A stretch of 5,271 nucleotides of DNA from NCBI GenBank assembly GCA_031549325.1, contig JAVBQA010000070.1, positions 1-5,271 on the forward strand, written 5' to 3'. The notes under the pieces were generated by a model that was given only the letters and a program-made list of their open reading frames with translations, ran no database searches and was not told the DNA's origin. A program made the position numbers and the translations under genes. This document shows, piece by piece, positions 5,210 through 5,271 of this stretch; positions within the stretch are counted from its first letter, which is position 1; every line of letters begins with the position of its first letter. The stretch is from JAJDGF01 sp031549325 (lineage in GTDB: Bacteria; Bacillota; Clostridia; Christensenellales; Aristaeellaceae).

Positions 5210-5271
5210 ATGTTCCAAAACCGTTGGTTAACGTTCACCACGCGCTCAAATTTACTGCGAATTTGCATGAT
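5210..5271 (+). CDS. Start of a divergent gene, truncated by the window edge
   Basis: An ATG at 5210 is preceded by GGAGG (5199-5203) with a 6-nt gap, an ideal Shine-Dalgarno arrangement. The frame stays open for 20 codons to the window edge (begins MFQNRWLTF). Too little is visible to recognise a family. No clear plus-strand promoter was found upstream; any would overlap the two-TM gene's control region. The alternative is a chance open stretch, because a minus-strand frame is also open here (to 5179) but has no visible ribosome binding site. Confidence 0.55.
   Translation, partial: MFQNRWLTFTTRSNLLRICM

Noticed and set aside
5247..5265. Short inverted repeat CAAATT / AATTTG near the right edge
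   Set aside because: Only 6-bp arms in AT-rich sequence, within a probable coding start; easily expected by chance.
5179..5268. Minus-strand frame open from the right edge, ending in TAA inside the TATAAT box
   Set aside because: It could be the tail of an upstream gene, but it is short, matches no recognised family and conflicts with the well-placed GGAGG-ATG on the plus strand. It cannot be excluded without the neighbouring sequence.

Overview
The window looks like a chromosomal stretch from a moderately GC-rich, probably Gram-positive bacterium. Bacillota/Clostridia-like is my inference. It rests on textbook housekeeping (sigma-A type) promoters with 17-bp spacers, strong AGGAGG/GGAGGTGAT ribosome binding sites, a TTG start, Pro/Thr 'TPEP' linkers on single-pass membrane proteins, and a zinc-ribbon plus peptidoglycan-binding fusion. 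I see no phage, transposon, tRNA, rRNA or CRISPR signal.

Layout: positions 1-101 hold only a strong GC hairpin. At 102-836 (minus) lies a membrane-anchored protein with an extracytoplasmic beta-rich domain. A compact divergent promoter pair (872-939) separates it from a plus-strand NYN-ribonuclease/LOTUS protein (973-1953). That gene converges on a HAD-family phosphatase (1993-2874, minus) across a shared hairpin. Upstream of the phosphatase on the same strand is a 518-aa protein with a cytoplasmic zinc ribbon, one membrane segment and an external peptidoglycan-binding-like domain (2940-4496). A good intrinsic terminator sits between these two genes, so the phosphatase probably depends on read-through. 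The zinc-ribbon gene has its own promoter, with a perfect 15-bp palindrome at the predicted transcription start. A small two-TM protein (4775-5146, minus) has its own promoter. The start of a further plus-strand gene (from 5210) runs off the right edge.

Functionally this is a mixed neighbourhood rather than an obvious pathway. Three of the five complete genes encode membrane proteins with proline-rich segments predicted outside the cell, suggesting an envelope theme. The NYN-LOTUS protein (RNA metabolism) and the HAD phosphatase are cytosolic. I find no convincing evidence of a new multi-gene system. The most interesting signals are regulatory: the palindrome over the zinc-ribbon start site, the terminator placed just ahead of the phosphatase ribosome binding site, and the two divergent gene starts.
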